DNA of 64,000 bases from an uncultured Lachnoclostridium sp. Lineage in GTDB: Bacteria > Bacillota > Clostridia > Lachnospirales > Lachnospiraceae. Positions within the stretch are counted from its first letter, which is position 1, and each line of letters opens with the position of its first letter. The stretch spans positions 171,177-235,176 of the forward strand of contig CAMKRZ010000003.1 in NCBI GenBank assembly GCA_946415315.1, in the 5' to 3' direction. Shown here piece after piece: positions 38,329 to 48,409 of this stretch. Both the position numbers and the translations under genes were made by a program. The notes under the pieces are model-generated. The model was not told the origin of the DNA. It saw only the letters and a list, made by a program, of their open reading frames with translations, and did no database searches.

Positions 38329-38808
38329 TCACTTGTGGTACGGCTCTCCCGTACTGATACGGAATGCCCTGTAGATCTGCTCCAGCAATATTACACGCAT
38401 CAGCTGATGCGGAAACGTCATTTTCGAAAAACTCAGCCGGTAATCACACGCCTTCAGCACCTCCGGCGAAAGTCCCAGCGAACCGCCGATAACAAAGCGG
38501 ATGTGACTGACACCGCTCACGCAAAGCTCGTCAATCTTCGCCGAGAACTCCTCGGAGGACAGGCTCTTCCCGTCGATGGCAAGCGCGACATTGTAGGCAT
38601 CGGTCTTGAACGCCTTCATCAGTCTCTCGCCCTCGATCTGCCGGATCTTCGCCTCCTCCGCAGCGGATGCGCCGTCCGGCGTCTTCTCGTCCGCCACCTC
38701 CGTGATCTGCAGTTCGGCATAGCGCGACAGGCGCTTCGCATACTCCGCGATCGCATCTCGCAGGTAGGATTCCTTGATCTTACCGACACACAGGACCGTA
38801 ATCTTCAT
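38329..38808 (-). CDS. rlmH: 23S rRNA (pseudouridine1915-N3)-methyltransferase
   Basis: A 159-residue SPOUT methyltransferase, exactly the family length. It begins MKITVLCVGKIKESYLRDA, has FVIGGSLGLSPEVL in the knot that holds SAM, and ends MRVILLEQIYRAFRISTGEPYHK. The ATG at 38808 follows GGAGTGAGACG; a longer reading upstream has no RBS. It is 15 nt upstream of hisA and 4 nt downstream of the CBS-domain gene. Confidence 0.97.
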   Translation of the reverse strand: MKITVLCVGKIKESYLRDAIAEYAKRLSRYAELQITEVADEKTPDGASAAEEAKIRQIEGERLMKAFKTDAYNVALAIDGKSLSSEEFSAKIDELCVSGVSHIRFVIGGSLGLSPEVLKACDYRLSFSKMTFPHQLMRVILLEQIYRAFRISTGEPYHK

Positions 38809-38812
38809 CGTC

Positions 38813-39676
38813 TCACTCCGACGTCTCCGTATTGTCTTCCGTTTCCGCCTTCCGGACCGCCACGCTCGAAATGCAGCGGTTCTCACAGCTCAGGATACGG
38901 AAAATCCAGTCTCCGTACCGGATCTCGCCCTTCTCATCGTCCGCGGGGATATGTCCGAGGCAGGAAACGAGAATACCGTTCAGTGTCTCGAAATTCTCCT
39001 CGTCCTCCTCGCGGAAGGTAATGTCAACCAGTTCCTTCAGTTCCTCGATCGGAATGCTGCCGGAGACGATCAGCTCGTCGCCCGACTGTCTGGCTTCGTC
39101 ATTGTCCTCGTCGTACTCGTCCAGAATGTCGCCGACGATCTCCTCGAGGATATCCTCCATCGCGACAATACCGGCTGTCTGGCCGTACTCGTCGATCACG
39201 ATCGCCATGTGGATCTTCTTCGACTGCATCTCGCCGAACAGCGCGTCGATCGGCATCGTCTCAGGCACATTGAAGGGCTCTCGCGCCACCTTCGTGAGCG
39301 GGCTCTTCGGATCGCCCTCGAGATACTCGATCATGACATCCTTCAGGTAGAGAATGCCGACAATGTTGTCGAGGTTGTCCTTGTAAAGCGGATACCGCGA
39401 GTAGTTCGCGTGCAGCATCGTGTGAAGCACGTGCTCGAGCGTATCGTCCGTGGAAAATGCCTCGATCTTCACGCGGTTCGTCATAATATCCTTGGCCTGC
39501 GTCTCGGAGAACTCCATGATGTTGGAGATCATCTCCGCCTCATCCTCCTCGATCGCGCCCTGATCCTTGTAGTCATTGACGAGCGACAGGATCTCCTCAT
39601 CGCAATCGTCCTCGTTTCGCTTGCCCCACCAGCTGCGCAGCAGTCCGGCGAGGCTTCGTTTGCCGGGTTCCCCCAT
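38813..39676 (-). CDS. CorC/HlyC-type CBS-domain protein
   Basis: A 287-residue soluble protein with a CBS pair (about residues 60-185: KDIMTNRVKIEAFSTDDTL and RYPLYKDNLDNIVGILYLKD, then MAIVIDEYGQTAGIVAMEDI) and the C-terminal CorC_HlyC domain. It lacks the DUF21 membrane part, unlike the 434-residue protein at 62623-63927. The family is linked to magnesium or cobalt efflux, but this form is poorly defined. The ATG at 39676 follows AAGGAAGATC. Confidence 0.85.
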   Translation of the reverse strand: MGEPGKRSLAGLLRSWWGKRNEDDCDEEILSLVNDYKDQGAIEEDEAEMISNIMEFSETQAKDIMTNRVKIEAFSTDDTLEHVLHTMLHANYSRYPLYKDNLDNIVGILYLKDVMIEYLEGDPKSPLTKVAREPFNVPETMPIDALFGEMQSKKIHMAIVIDEYGQTAGIVAMEDILEEIVGDILDEYDEDNDEARQSGDELIVSGSIPIEELKELVDITFREEDEENFETLNGILVSCLGHIPADDEKGEIRYGDWIFRILSCENRCISSVAVRKAETEDNTETSE

Positions 39677-39808
39677 GATCTTCCTTGTTTCCGTTCCTTT
39701 CTCGTTTGCGCCGCATTTCCGATGCCCACTTCCGGCATTGTTTCCATGCGGCATGGTACTTTCGTACCTTTCTGCTTCATTTTCCTCTTAACTCGTGTTC
39801 TGCGGAAC

Positions 39809-41494
39809 TCACTCTGCCGTTCCTGCCTCCCGGATCGCCTCGGGGATCGCATCGAGGATGTCTCCCGCTTTCATGCCTGCCCGGCCGTATTTCGCCGCTG
39901 CAAGATCTCCTGCCAGCCCGTGCAAGGCCACCGCCTGGGCGGCACACTGGTCAAGCGTGCGATATCCGTTGCAGGCATCGATCGCCAACGCTCCGCACAT
40001 GCCCGCGAGCACATCTCCGCTCCCCGCGGTTCCCATTCCGTCGTTGCCGGTCTCGTTGAAATACGTTGCGCCGTTGCCGACGACGATCGTCGTTGCATCC
40101 TTCATGACGAGGATCGTGCCGTCGCTGTTTCGGGCCGCCTCCGCGTCGTGCCAGCGGTTCACGACCAGCATCCGGTTGGCCGCGACATCCTCCGTCTTCC
40201 ACCCGAGGAGTCTTGCCAGTTCCGCAGGGTGCGGTGTGAAAATGCACCGGTCTCCCACGATTCCCAAAATCTCACAAATGCGCTGATACAGCTCCGTCTC
40301 CCGCAGCTGTGAAGAAAGCAGGTTAATGGCATCCGCGTCCAGAATGTGGATCAGCCGCCGGATGTTTAACGTGCTGTACAACAGTTCCGTCGCCTCGCTG
40401 TCGGTTCCCAGCCCGGGTCCGACAACCGCCACGCTGTAACCGGCCGCCTGCTTCTCCGGGTCCGCGAGCCATTCCTCGCGCTCGCACAGAACCGCCTCCG
40501 GAAGGACATGCAGCAGTTCCGAAAGGACTGCCCTCGTGCTGACGACCTTCACCATGCCGGCGCCGCTACGGTAGCATGCTGTCGCGGCAAGCACCGCCGC
40601 GCCGGGGGTAGTATCCGAACCGGCGATCACCAGCACTTTTCCGAACGTGCCCTTGTGTCCTGCCGGATCTCTCCGTTTCATGCGCCACGGGCGCATCATC
40701 GCGCAGCCGTAAGCCTTCTGCAGATTCGGTGCGGGAATACCCACGTCCGCCACAATCCGCTTTCCGCAGTAGTCCCGACCGGGATAGACCAGCTGTCCGA
40801 TCTTGGCTCCGGAAAATGTCACCGTCACATCCGCCCGAACGGCTGCCCCGCAGATCTCGCCCGTACCGGCATCGATTCCGGACGGGATATCAACGGCGAA
40901 AACCTTCGCGCGGTCATGCCCGAGCAGCTTTGCCCGAACGGTGTATTCGTTGAGAGACAGGATCGTATCCCGCAGGACTCCGACAATCTCCCGGTTCAGC
41001 CCGATGCCGAACATTCCGTCGACGACATAGTCAAACCGACTCCAGTCAATCTCCGGTGAGATGACGGCCCACTCAAGCGTTCCGGCTTCCGGATCCGATG
41101 TATTCTCGTTTTCATATTGCAGCAGCCATGTGCGCTGTTCGCTGTACGCGTTGTTCGCAACGTCATACTGGTACACCCACGACTGCTGTCTCTCACGGCC
41201 CTTCGCCGCGTTCTTCTCCAACTCAAACAAGGTGACGCGGAATCCCCTGCGAACCAGCATTCGACCCGTTGCAAGCGCATCCGCTCCGTTGTTACCGTTG
41301 CCTGCCAGAATGGCAACACGGAACCGTCCGTACTCCTCCGTGCCGGCATCCTCGCAGATCGCATCGGCCACCGCAAGCGCCGCATGTTCCATCAGAAGCA
41401 CCTGCGGCAGTGCGCACGCACCCATCGCAGCCTCTTCTGCTTCCCGAAGCTGCTGCGGCGTGTAAACCACACAATTGTCCCGGTTCCGGCTCAT
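39809..41494 (-). CDS. nnr: Bifunctional NAD(P)HX epimerase/dehydratase
   Basis: A 561-residue fusion that repairs hydrated NADH and NADPH. The N-terminal YjeF_N epimerase part (about 1-260) has ILAGNGNNGADALATGRML and AVDIPSGIDAGTGE; the C-terminal ADP-dependent dehydratase part (about 270-555) has GHKGTFGKVLVIAGSD, AVVGPGLGTD, TPHPAELARLLG and GTAGSGDVLAGMCGAL. The order is normal. The ATG at 41494 follows GGAGGTGGTC. An inserted stretch at about residues 100-140 lies between YjeF_N strands. Confidence 0.95.
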   Translation of the reverse strand: MSRNRDNCVVYTPQQLREAEEAAMGACALPQVLLMEHAALAVADAICEDAGTEEYGRFRVAILAGNGNNGADALATGRMLVRRGFRVTLFELEKNAAKGRERQQSWVYQYDVANNAYSEQRTWLLQYENENTSDPEAGTLEWAVISPEIDWSRFDYVVDGMFGIGLNREIVGVLRDTILSLNEYTVRAKLLGHDRAKVFAVDIPSGIDAGTGEICGAAVRADVTVTFSGAKIGQLVYPGRDYCGKRIVADVGIPAPNLQKAYGCAMMRPWRMKRRDPAGHKGTFGKVLVIAGSDTTPGAAVLAATACYRSGAGMVKVVSTRAVLSELLHVLPEAVLCEREEWLADPEKQAAGYSVAVVGPGLGTDSEATELLYSTLNIRRLIHILDADAINLLSSQLRETELYQRICEILGIVGDRCIFTPHPAELARLLGWKTEDVAANRMLVVNRWHDAEAARNSDGTILVMKDATTIVVGNGATYFNETGNDGMGTAGSGDVLAGMCGALAIDACNGYRTLDQCAAQAVALHGLAGDLAAAKYGRAGMKAGDILDAIPEAIREAGTAE

Positions 41495-41590
41495 GACCAC
41501 CTCCGAGTGTGGCTTTCTTTCGCTCGAAAAAACACACCACACACAAAATAATTATACTTCAAATGCCGGCTCGTTGTCAACGCAAACGGC

Positions 41591-41619
41591 TTGCATTTTC
41601 CGAGGTTTCATTGTATAGT
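41591..41619 (+). promoter_or_regulatory. Promoter of the ABC-F gene
   Basis: TTGCAT (41591-41596), 17 bp, TATAGT (41614-41619), 39 nt upstream of the start. The spacer begins TTTCCGAG; the overrepresented word spans the -35 edge. Confidence 0.75.
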
Positions 41620-41657
41620 AAGCGTTGATTATTATGCAGTTTTTGCGCGAGGTTTCC

Positions 41658-43646
<1,989 letters not shown>

Positions 43647-43694
43647 TTCCCCGCGAAGCGACTCCGAAAGCACAAAAATTGACTTCATAGACAT

Positions 43695-43726
43695 AAAAAA
43701 CCGGCACCCAAGGGATGCCGGTTTTC
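43695..43726. terminator. Bidirectional terminator after the ABC-F gene
   Basis: AAAACCGGCA pairs with TGCCGGTTTT; the inner part adds pairs with one mismatch. Confidence 0.85.
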
Positions 43727-43739
43727 ATCATTTTCAACA

Positions 43740-44708
43740 TCAATAACCTCTCAGCGATGCCATTATCGCTATATACCCACCAACACATAAAGCCACAAAC
43801 AGGACATACGCGATCACGCCGATCAACGCGCCTTTCCCGATGGACCTTGCCCTAAGCGGCATTGTATCCTTCCAGCTGAGATAAAAAATCAATCCGAGCA
43901 TCGGAATCAGGAAGCCCAGCAGAGCCCATCCAAAGCTCGATTCATCCTTCTCCTGTACCACATAAGGCTGCGCAGCGTTCTCCGGTCGTGTCAACATCTT
44001 CAACTCAACGCCGCACTGATTGCAGAATCTCCTTCCTGCCGGAAAGCGCTCGCCGCAGGCGGGGCAGAACATTTGATAAGTCACCGGAGCAACACTCGCT
44101 GTAAACTCTTGCGGCTCAGTCTTCCGCTTCTTCGGCTGTGGATCCAGTATAGCTCTGTCCAGGAAAATGTATGTAACCATCATCAAAAAAGTTTCAGCCG
44201 AACCGTCCAGAAGAAAGCCCTTGTAGCCATACCCTTCCCAGAAACCGATCAAAAGGAAAAGAAAAGCCGGGGCTAAAGAACAAACGGCAAATATCCCTTT
44301 GCGTTTAAACAGGAAGACAATCTGCAGGATTATAAAAACAAATTCAATGATCAGACTCGGTAAGAAGATCCGCTCGCCTGAAAAAATAGATCTTCCACCG
44401 AAGTCAACTACTCCTACGCGAAATAAGCGATACGATACTCTGCTGCCAACCACAATCGTGAGCAGGAATGAAACCGCAATCGGTGCAACATACCATCGGA
44501 TGTTGCACTTTTTCAGAAAGACAACCAGCATAACAACCGGCGGAACAAATTTCCACGTTAACACCTGCCAGCGAAGATTCTCCTGAAAATACCCTCCGGA
44601 AGCCCATTTATCCAGAACAAACGACATATACAATGCCGCTCCGGCCCACAGAAAGAACAGTACTGTCGCCGCTGTATATCGTCCTCTTTCCATTGCATCA
44701 TCGTCCAT
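43740..44708 (-). CDS. Zinc-ribbon membrane protein of unknown function
   Basis: A 322-residue protein with about six hydrophobic segments in the first 190 residues, then a zinc ribbon MFCPACGERFPAGRRFCNQCG (about 212-232; two CxxC pairs), and two further hydrophobic segments near the C-terminus. Zinc-ribbon plus membrane layout is common in Clostridia and carries no certain function. The ATG follows GGAGGTTTTGT. It sits just downstream of the GntR-type regulator gene and may be in its operon. Confidence 0.7.
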   Translation of the reverse strand: MDDDAMERGRYTAATVLFFLWAGAALYMSFVLDKWASGGYFQENLRWQVLTWKFVPPVVMLVVFLKKCNIRWYVAPIAVSFLLTIVVGSRVSYRLFRVGVVDFGGRSIFSGERIFLPSLIIEFVFIILQIVFLFKRKGIFAVCSLAPAFLFLLIGFWEGYGYKGFLLDGSAETFLMMVTYIFLDRAILDPQPKKRKTEPQEFTASVAPVTYQMFCPACGERFPAGRRFCNQCGVELKMLTRPENAAQPYVVQEKDESSFGWALLGFLIPMLGLIFYLSWKDTMPLRARSIGKGALIGVIAYVLFVALCVGGYIAIMASLRGY

Positions 44709-44741
44709 ACAAAACCTCCATACAAAAAGGGCACGCCCCAG

Positions 44742-45413
44742 TTATACGAGTTTGTGATTGTTGATGTTGTAGATTGTCTGAATGATATGCTCATGCGCAA
44801 GCTTCTCCGCATTGTCCGCGTCGCGGTTGCGGATCGCTTCCAGGATCGCGCTGTGCTCCGCGTTGGAGTTACGCACGCGCGCCGGGTCGGAAAGCGTTAT
44901 TTTCCGGACACTGTGCACATACTGGTGGTAATCGCGAAGGAGGTGTCCGAGGATCTTGCTGCCGCAGGATGCGTACAACAGTTCGTGGAACTTCGTGTCC
45001 AGCTCGACGATCTGCTCAAAATGCCCCTTCTTCACATGAAAATCGGAGAGATAAATGACTTCCTCGATCGCGTCGATCTGTTCCTGCGTGATATGCTCGC
45101 AGGCCCAGCGGGCACACAGCCCCTCGAGACAGGACCGGATCATATAGATGTCCTGAACGTCCTTGTTGCTGATGCCGGCGACATAAGCGCCCTTGTTGGG
45201 AATGATCTTGACCAGTCCCTCAAGCTCCAGCTGACGAAGCGCCTCACGCACAGGCGTACGCGAAACGCCGAGCTCCTTGCCGATGGTGATCTCCTTCAGC
45301 TCCTCGTTCTCCGTATATTTGCCGGACAGAATGTCCTCGCGGATCTTGGTGAACACCATACCGCGGAGCGAATACTTGTCCGTTGACTCCTGATTGAAAA
45401 CTTTGTCGTCCAT
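44742..45413 (-). CDS. GntR family regulator, FadR/FCD type
   Basis: A 223-residue repressor. The winged helix (about 16-80) has KEITIGKELGVSRTPVREALRQLELEGLV; the C-terminal FCD ligand-binding domain (about 95-215) has VELDTKFHELLYASCG, with the metal-binding Asp and His. FCD ligands are small organic acids; none can be named. Two operator-like palindromes lie upstream and suggest autoregulation. The start at 45413 is preferred because a longer version (45452) would put the operator at 45438-45448 inside the first codons; the RBS GAGGAG is 12 nt away. Confidence 0.88.
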   Translation of the reverse strand: MDDKVFNQESTDKYSLRGMVFTKIREDILSGKYTENEELKEITIGKELGVSRTPVREALRQLELEGLVKIIPNKGAYVAGISNKDVQDIYMIRSCLEGLCARWACEHITQEQIDAIEEVIYLSDFHVKKGHFEQIVELDTKFHELLYASCGSKILGHLLRDYHQYVHSVRKITLSDPARVRNSNAEHSAILEAIRNRDADNAEKLAHEHIIQTIYNINNHKLV

Positions 45414-45437
45414 TGTTTCACAAGACTCCTCTTCTTC

Positions 45438-45448
45438 GTGTATACAAT
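45438..45448. promoter_or_regulatory. Operator-like palindrome 1 (GntR/FCD)
   Basis: GTGTATACAAT has the core TGTATACA that FadR-subfamily regulators bind; it is 25 nt upstream of the regulator ATG. Confidence 0.6.
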
Positions 45449-45489
45449 CCATCAGAGCCGCCGTGGAGCGACTCTTTCATACATGTACC

Positions 45490-45500
45490 ATTGTATACAT
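45490..45500. promoter_or_regulatory. Operator-like palindrome 2 (GntR/FCD)
   Basis: ATTGTATACAT repeats the same TGTATACA core 52 bp further upstream, about five helical turns from the first. Confidence 0.6.
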
Positions 45501-45548
45501 TCGTTCGGAAAAGTCAAGCACTGCAATCATTTCATGCATTTATGCGAA

Positions 45549-45860
45549 CTAAAAGAACAGTTTTGCATACAGCGCCTCAAGGGAAAAACCTGCCGCAATC
45601 TGATCCATTTCATCATCGTCCAGCCGCTGGATATAATCGGCGTCGGCATCGATCTTTCTCCGAAGCTCACTCTTCTTCCAATCGATAAACTCAAGGAAAT
45701 CCGATTTTGACAGTTCGTAGCCAAGTTCATTCGCTACCTCAACAAACCCGGAGATGATCCCTTCCCGCGTTTCGGGCATCGGTTTGCCCTTCGCCAGTTT
45801 CTTCACATTATCATTCTTCTCCAGTTCATCGAAAAATGCTACTATCTTGTCCATCGACAT
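45549..45860 (-). CDS. Nif11-type leader peptide (RiPP precursor candidate)
   Basis: A 103-residue protein with a Nif11-like N-terminal part (MSMDKIVAFFDELEKNDNVK at 1-20, then FVEVANELGYELSKSDFLEF at 39-58) and, after a charged helix, the leader end RLDDDEMDQIAAG (79-91). The last 12 residues (92-103, FSLEALYAKLFF) would be the core. The pattern L-x-D-D-E-h-x-x-I-A-x-G is the double-glycine cleavage site of Nif11/NHLP-type RiPP precursors. The core has no Cys, Ser is single, and no modifying enzyme or peptidase-transporter is next to it. GGAGGA lies 9 nt before the ATG at 45860. Confidence 0.8.
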   Translation of the reverse strand: MSMDKIVAFFDELEKNDNVKKLAKGKPMPETREGIISGFVEVANELGYELSKSDFLEFIDWKKSELRRKIDADADYIQRLDDDEMDQIAAGFSLEALYAKLFF

Positions 45861-45973
45861 AGTCAACAATCCTCCACAGAATATCCATACTGTTTTCCCA
45901 GGCTCTCCGGACGCTCACGAGATCAAATTACATGTTTCACCAAGCACTCTGTTCCCGGTAGAATACGTGTTTA

Positions 45974-46105
45974 TCACCAATTCTCTGTCCAGAATTCTTT
46001 TCTGAAGATTATATTTTTTATGTTATTATAAAGGTCTTCAATGAGGTTTTCCCCTCCGGAAATCTCTTCGATTTCATCATCGGTGATTTCCCTTCCAAAT
46101 TGCAT
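45974..46105 (-). CDS. Small double-glycine leader peptide gene
   Basis: From ATG at 46105 a 43-residue peptide is read: leader MQFGREITDDEIEEISGG (1-18) and a 25-residue tail that begins ENLIEDLYNN and ends RKEFWTENW. The leader end closely parallels that of the Nif11-type gene downstream. The tail is amphipathic and aromatic, as in bacteriocin-like peptides. No good RBS precedes this ATG and a strong hairpin lies right upstream (46108-46138). The frame stays open to 46333, into the end of the upstream gene, so an earlier start is possible; residues there do not look like a leader. Confidence 0.5.
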   Translation of the reverse strand: MQFGREITDDEIEEISGGENLIEDLYNNIKNIIFRKEFWTENW

Positions 46106-46107
46106 CC

Positions 46108-46138
46108 GCGAGTGCACCGATCTGACGGGTGCACTCGC
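46108..46138. repeat. 11-bp inverted repeat before the double-glycine mini-gene
   Basis: GCGAGTGCACC (46108-46118) and GGTGCACTCGC (46128-46138) can form a perfect hairpin with a 9-nt loop. It ends 2 nt before the mini-gene ATG and has no T run, so it is more likely a translational or processing element than a terminator. Confidence 0.75.
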
Positions 46139-46199
46139 ATCACTTCGAATTCGTTCGCTTATATCACCGTCTCCGACATTGCAGAATTCGACATACGGT

Positions 46200-47912
46200 T
46201 TAGTCGGCTCTTCCGATACCGATAACGCCTCCGATGTTTTTCTCAAAATCCTCATTGATCTCATTGGACGTATAATGATACGTGTAGAAATCAACACCAA
46301 GGCCACGTCTTCCGCTGAGATCCTCATTTGCATAAAAATCGATCATCGGAGTTGCCACCTGATCGGCTCTCCAGAAGCCGCCGTCATAGTGAGTCATCTC
46401 ATGTCCTATGCACGGATCCACCATAAACCTCCAGCTGCCGTTGTTACTGCCTTCCGGTGCCTGCATATTGCCCTCGCTGGGATCGAAGAAAATCTGCCAC
46501 AGGTTTTTCGTTCCACCGTAATCACCATACACACCCTTGAACCATTCCACTGTAGGACATAGCGATGTACCGCCGCTGTCCTTGTTGTAGCTGATGAACG
46601 TGCGCCAGAATTCAAGGTTTACCCAAATCTTTCCTTCTCCTCTGTTGCGCAGGCCTTTCGGGAAATTTGTATACTTATGGTTATATACATCAACACCCGA
46701 CTTCCGGTCCGGTTCCATCGGAACAACCTGCTTCTTCGCTTTTGCGTAAAGCAGACACTCGTGTCCGGGATACTGATAATACCTATATTCATCGCTTCGA
46801 ATAACAACACTACTGCTGTTGAACGCCTTAGCCACATCCTTGATCTGCTGTTCCAGCTGATTCAGACGTCCTTCGAGCGTAGTGCTGTGTGCATAACCGG
46901 CTTCCTTGCGGTTTTCAATTCTCGACACCAGCGACATTCTGTCAATGCTGGCAGAAACCATATACTGAATATATGCAGAATTCCGGAAGGTCATCCAGTC
47001 ATCGTACGCCTGATGTTCCCACTTATATTTATACTTGCACCATTGATGATAGATACCGAACAGATTGTCCGCTCCGCTGCCGTAGGACACGGAATGACCT
47101 TCACACAGGTAGCATCCCATCTGCATGACTCTCTTGTCAAGGTCACAGAGGGAATCGCTGACGGGCGTCGGGTCATCCGGTTTTCCTCCGTCGCTCTCCC
47201 CGGTAAAGGAATAATCCAGAAGATACCTTCTCTGCGCAGCAAGATCGTCCAACTCCTCCTGCGTAAGATTCGCATCGTCACTCTTCTCCAGTTCCTCAAT
47301 CAGTTCATAGTATAAAACAAGTGCCTTGGCGCTATCAATATCATAGAACTGGTTGAGATTACGGGCCAGTTCTCCCTTCATGATGTCTTCCCTGATCTCA
47401 TGAAGGCTGTTGATCATCTGCTGCTGGTTTTTCAGTACTTTATCAAACTGGTCCATGATCTTCTGCTGATCGGACTTATCCTGCGGAAGATTCAGTACCA
47501 AAGGCAGAATATTCTTGCCTGCAAAAACCGCTATTTTAAGCGGATCTCCGCCCGTTGCGATCGCGTCACAGACAAGATTGATACCCTTCTGAACATCCTT
47601 GGGGTTCACATCGTCCTGTGTACCGCTCGCCATCACATAACCCGCAAGTCTGTCGTACTCACTTTGCATCTCTGTGCTCAACTTGAGCGTCACGGGTTCT
47701 CCCATGTCGGAAGCGAGTTTCATTGATCCCGGATTCCCGGCCATGATCGGCCCATGCATCTCTTCCGCCGGAGTTACCGGTATCTCGTCCCATGTGCTTG
47801 GATCACCCCCTGCCCCCGGATCATAAAGCACCTTTACCAGGATGGCCACAGCAGAGATCAATACCATTGCTGCAATAACTGTCAAAATTCTTTTCTTACG
47901 CTTGGTTTTCAT
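46200..47912 (-). CDS. Secreted or membrane-anchored protein of unknown function
   Basis: A 570-residue protein with a Lys/Arg-rich start and one membrane segment (about 9-29), then a proline-containing stalk and an extracellular part. Residues 120-240 look helical (KVLKNQQQMINSLHEIRED); 300-400 include LEGRLNQLEQQIKDVAKAF, a short coiled coil. The C-terminal 170 residues are rich in Trp, Tyr and Gly and include CIGHEMTHYDGGFW, a HExxH-like string in the form H-E-M-T-H that could bind zinc. I know no family. The two peptide genes follow it on the same strand, so it may process or be related to them. Confidence 0.6.
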   Translation of the reverse strand: MKTKRKKRILTVIAAMVLISAVAILVKVLYDPGAGGDPSTWDEIPVTPAEEMHGPIMAGNPGSMKLASDMGEPVTLKLSTEMQSEYDRLAGYVMASGTQDDVNPKDVQKGINLVCDAIATGGDPLKIAVFAGKNILPLVLNLPQDKSDQQKIMDQFDKVLKNQQQMINSLHEIREDIMKGELARNLNQFYDIDSAKALVLYYELIEELEKSDDANLTQEELDDLAAQRRYLLDYSFTGESDGGKPDDPTPVSDSLCDLDKRVMQMGCYLCEGHSVSYGSGADNLFGIYHQWCKYKYKWEHQAYDDWMTFRNSAYIQYMVSASIDRMSLVSRIENRKEAGYAHSTTLEGRLNQLEQQIKDVAKAFNSSSVVIRSDEYRYYQYPGHECLLYAKAKKQVVPMEPDRKSGVDVYNHKYTNFPKGLRNRGEGKIWVNLEFWRTFISYNKDSGGTSLCPTVEWFKGVYGDYGGTKNLWQIFFDPSEGNMQAPEGSNNGSWRFMVDPCIGHEMTHYDGGFWRADQVATPMIDFYANEDLSGRRGLGVDFYTYHYTSNEINEDFEKNIGGVIGIGRAD

Positions 47913-48409
47913 TTTTTGTCACCTTTGCCTTTCTTCGTATCACAAATTGTCTTTCTCAAAGCGACTGAAGTCGTATTGACTTTCACTCCCTCCTTCCCGG
48001 TTATACAACCCTTGCTAACTCCCTTTACTCAATAAGTATCGATTTGTCAGCGGATTCCTAACGCAAATTTATACAATTTCAAAATTTCAAAATTATGTTT
48101 CATCTGTATCCGGCTTTCAGAAAACAAAAAAAGCATGCGCACACCATACTGTGCACCTCATGCTTCCTGTTCTATGCCAAAAAGGCAGCTCTGTTTGCCT
48201 GCCGTGAAAAGCATTGTTCCGTTTTTCATCTTCATAAACCCCTGACGATGTTCACATTCCCAACAGTATTCAGGACCATACCCGACATAAGTATCCGTCC
48301 TTCCGTGAAATCCGATACCATCATGATTATATCATATCTCATTATTCAACGCAAAGAAAAAGTATCCAAATCACAAAGCATAGTATTGTGTAAAACGACG
48401 AAAAATATG
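47913..48409. other. Non-coding gap of about 500 bp
   Basis: AT-rich sequence with no convincing ORF. It contains the terminator of trmO (48125-48165) and must hold the promoter of the secreted protein gene, which I cannot fix. Confidence 0.6.
48125..48165 (-). terminator. Terminator of trmO
   Basis: On the minus strand AAGCATG...CATGCTT with inner GTGCACA/TGTGC pairing is followed by seven T. It lies about 245 nt after the trmO stop, rather far. Confidence 0.75.

Noticed and set aside
45974..46333. Long version (119 codons) of the double-glycine mini-gene
   Set aside because: The first 44 codons overlap the end of the secreted-protein gene in another frame and show no leader-like pattern; I kept the 43-codon reading with low confidence.
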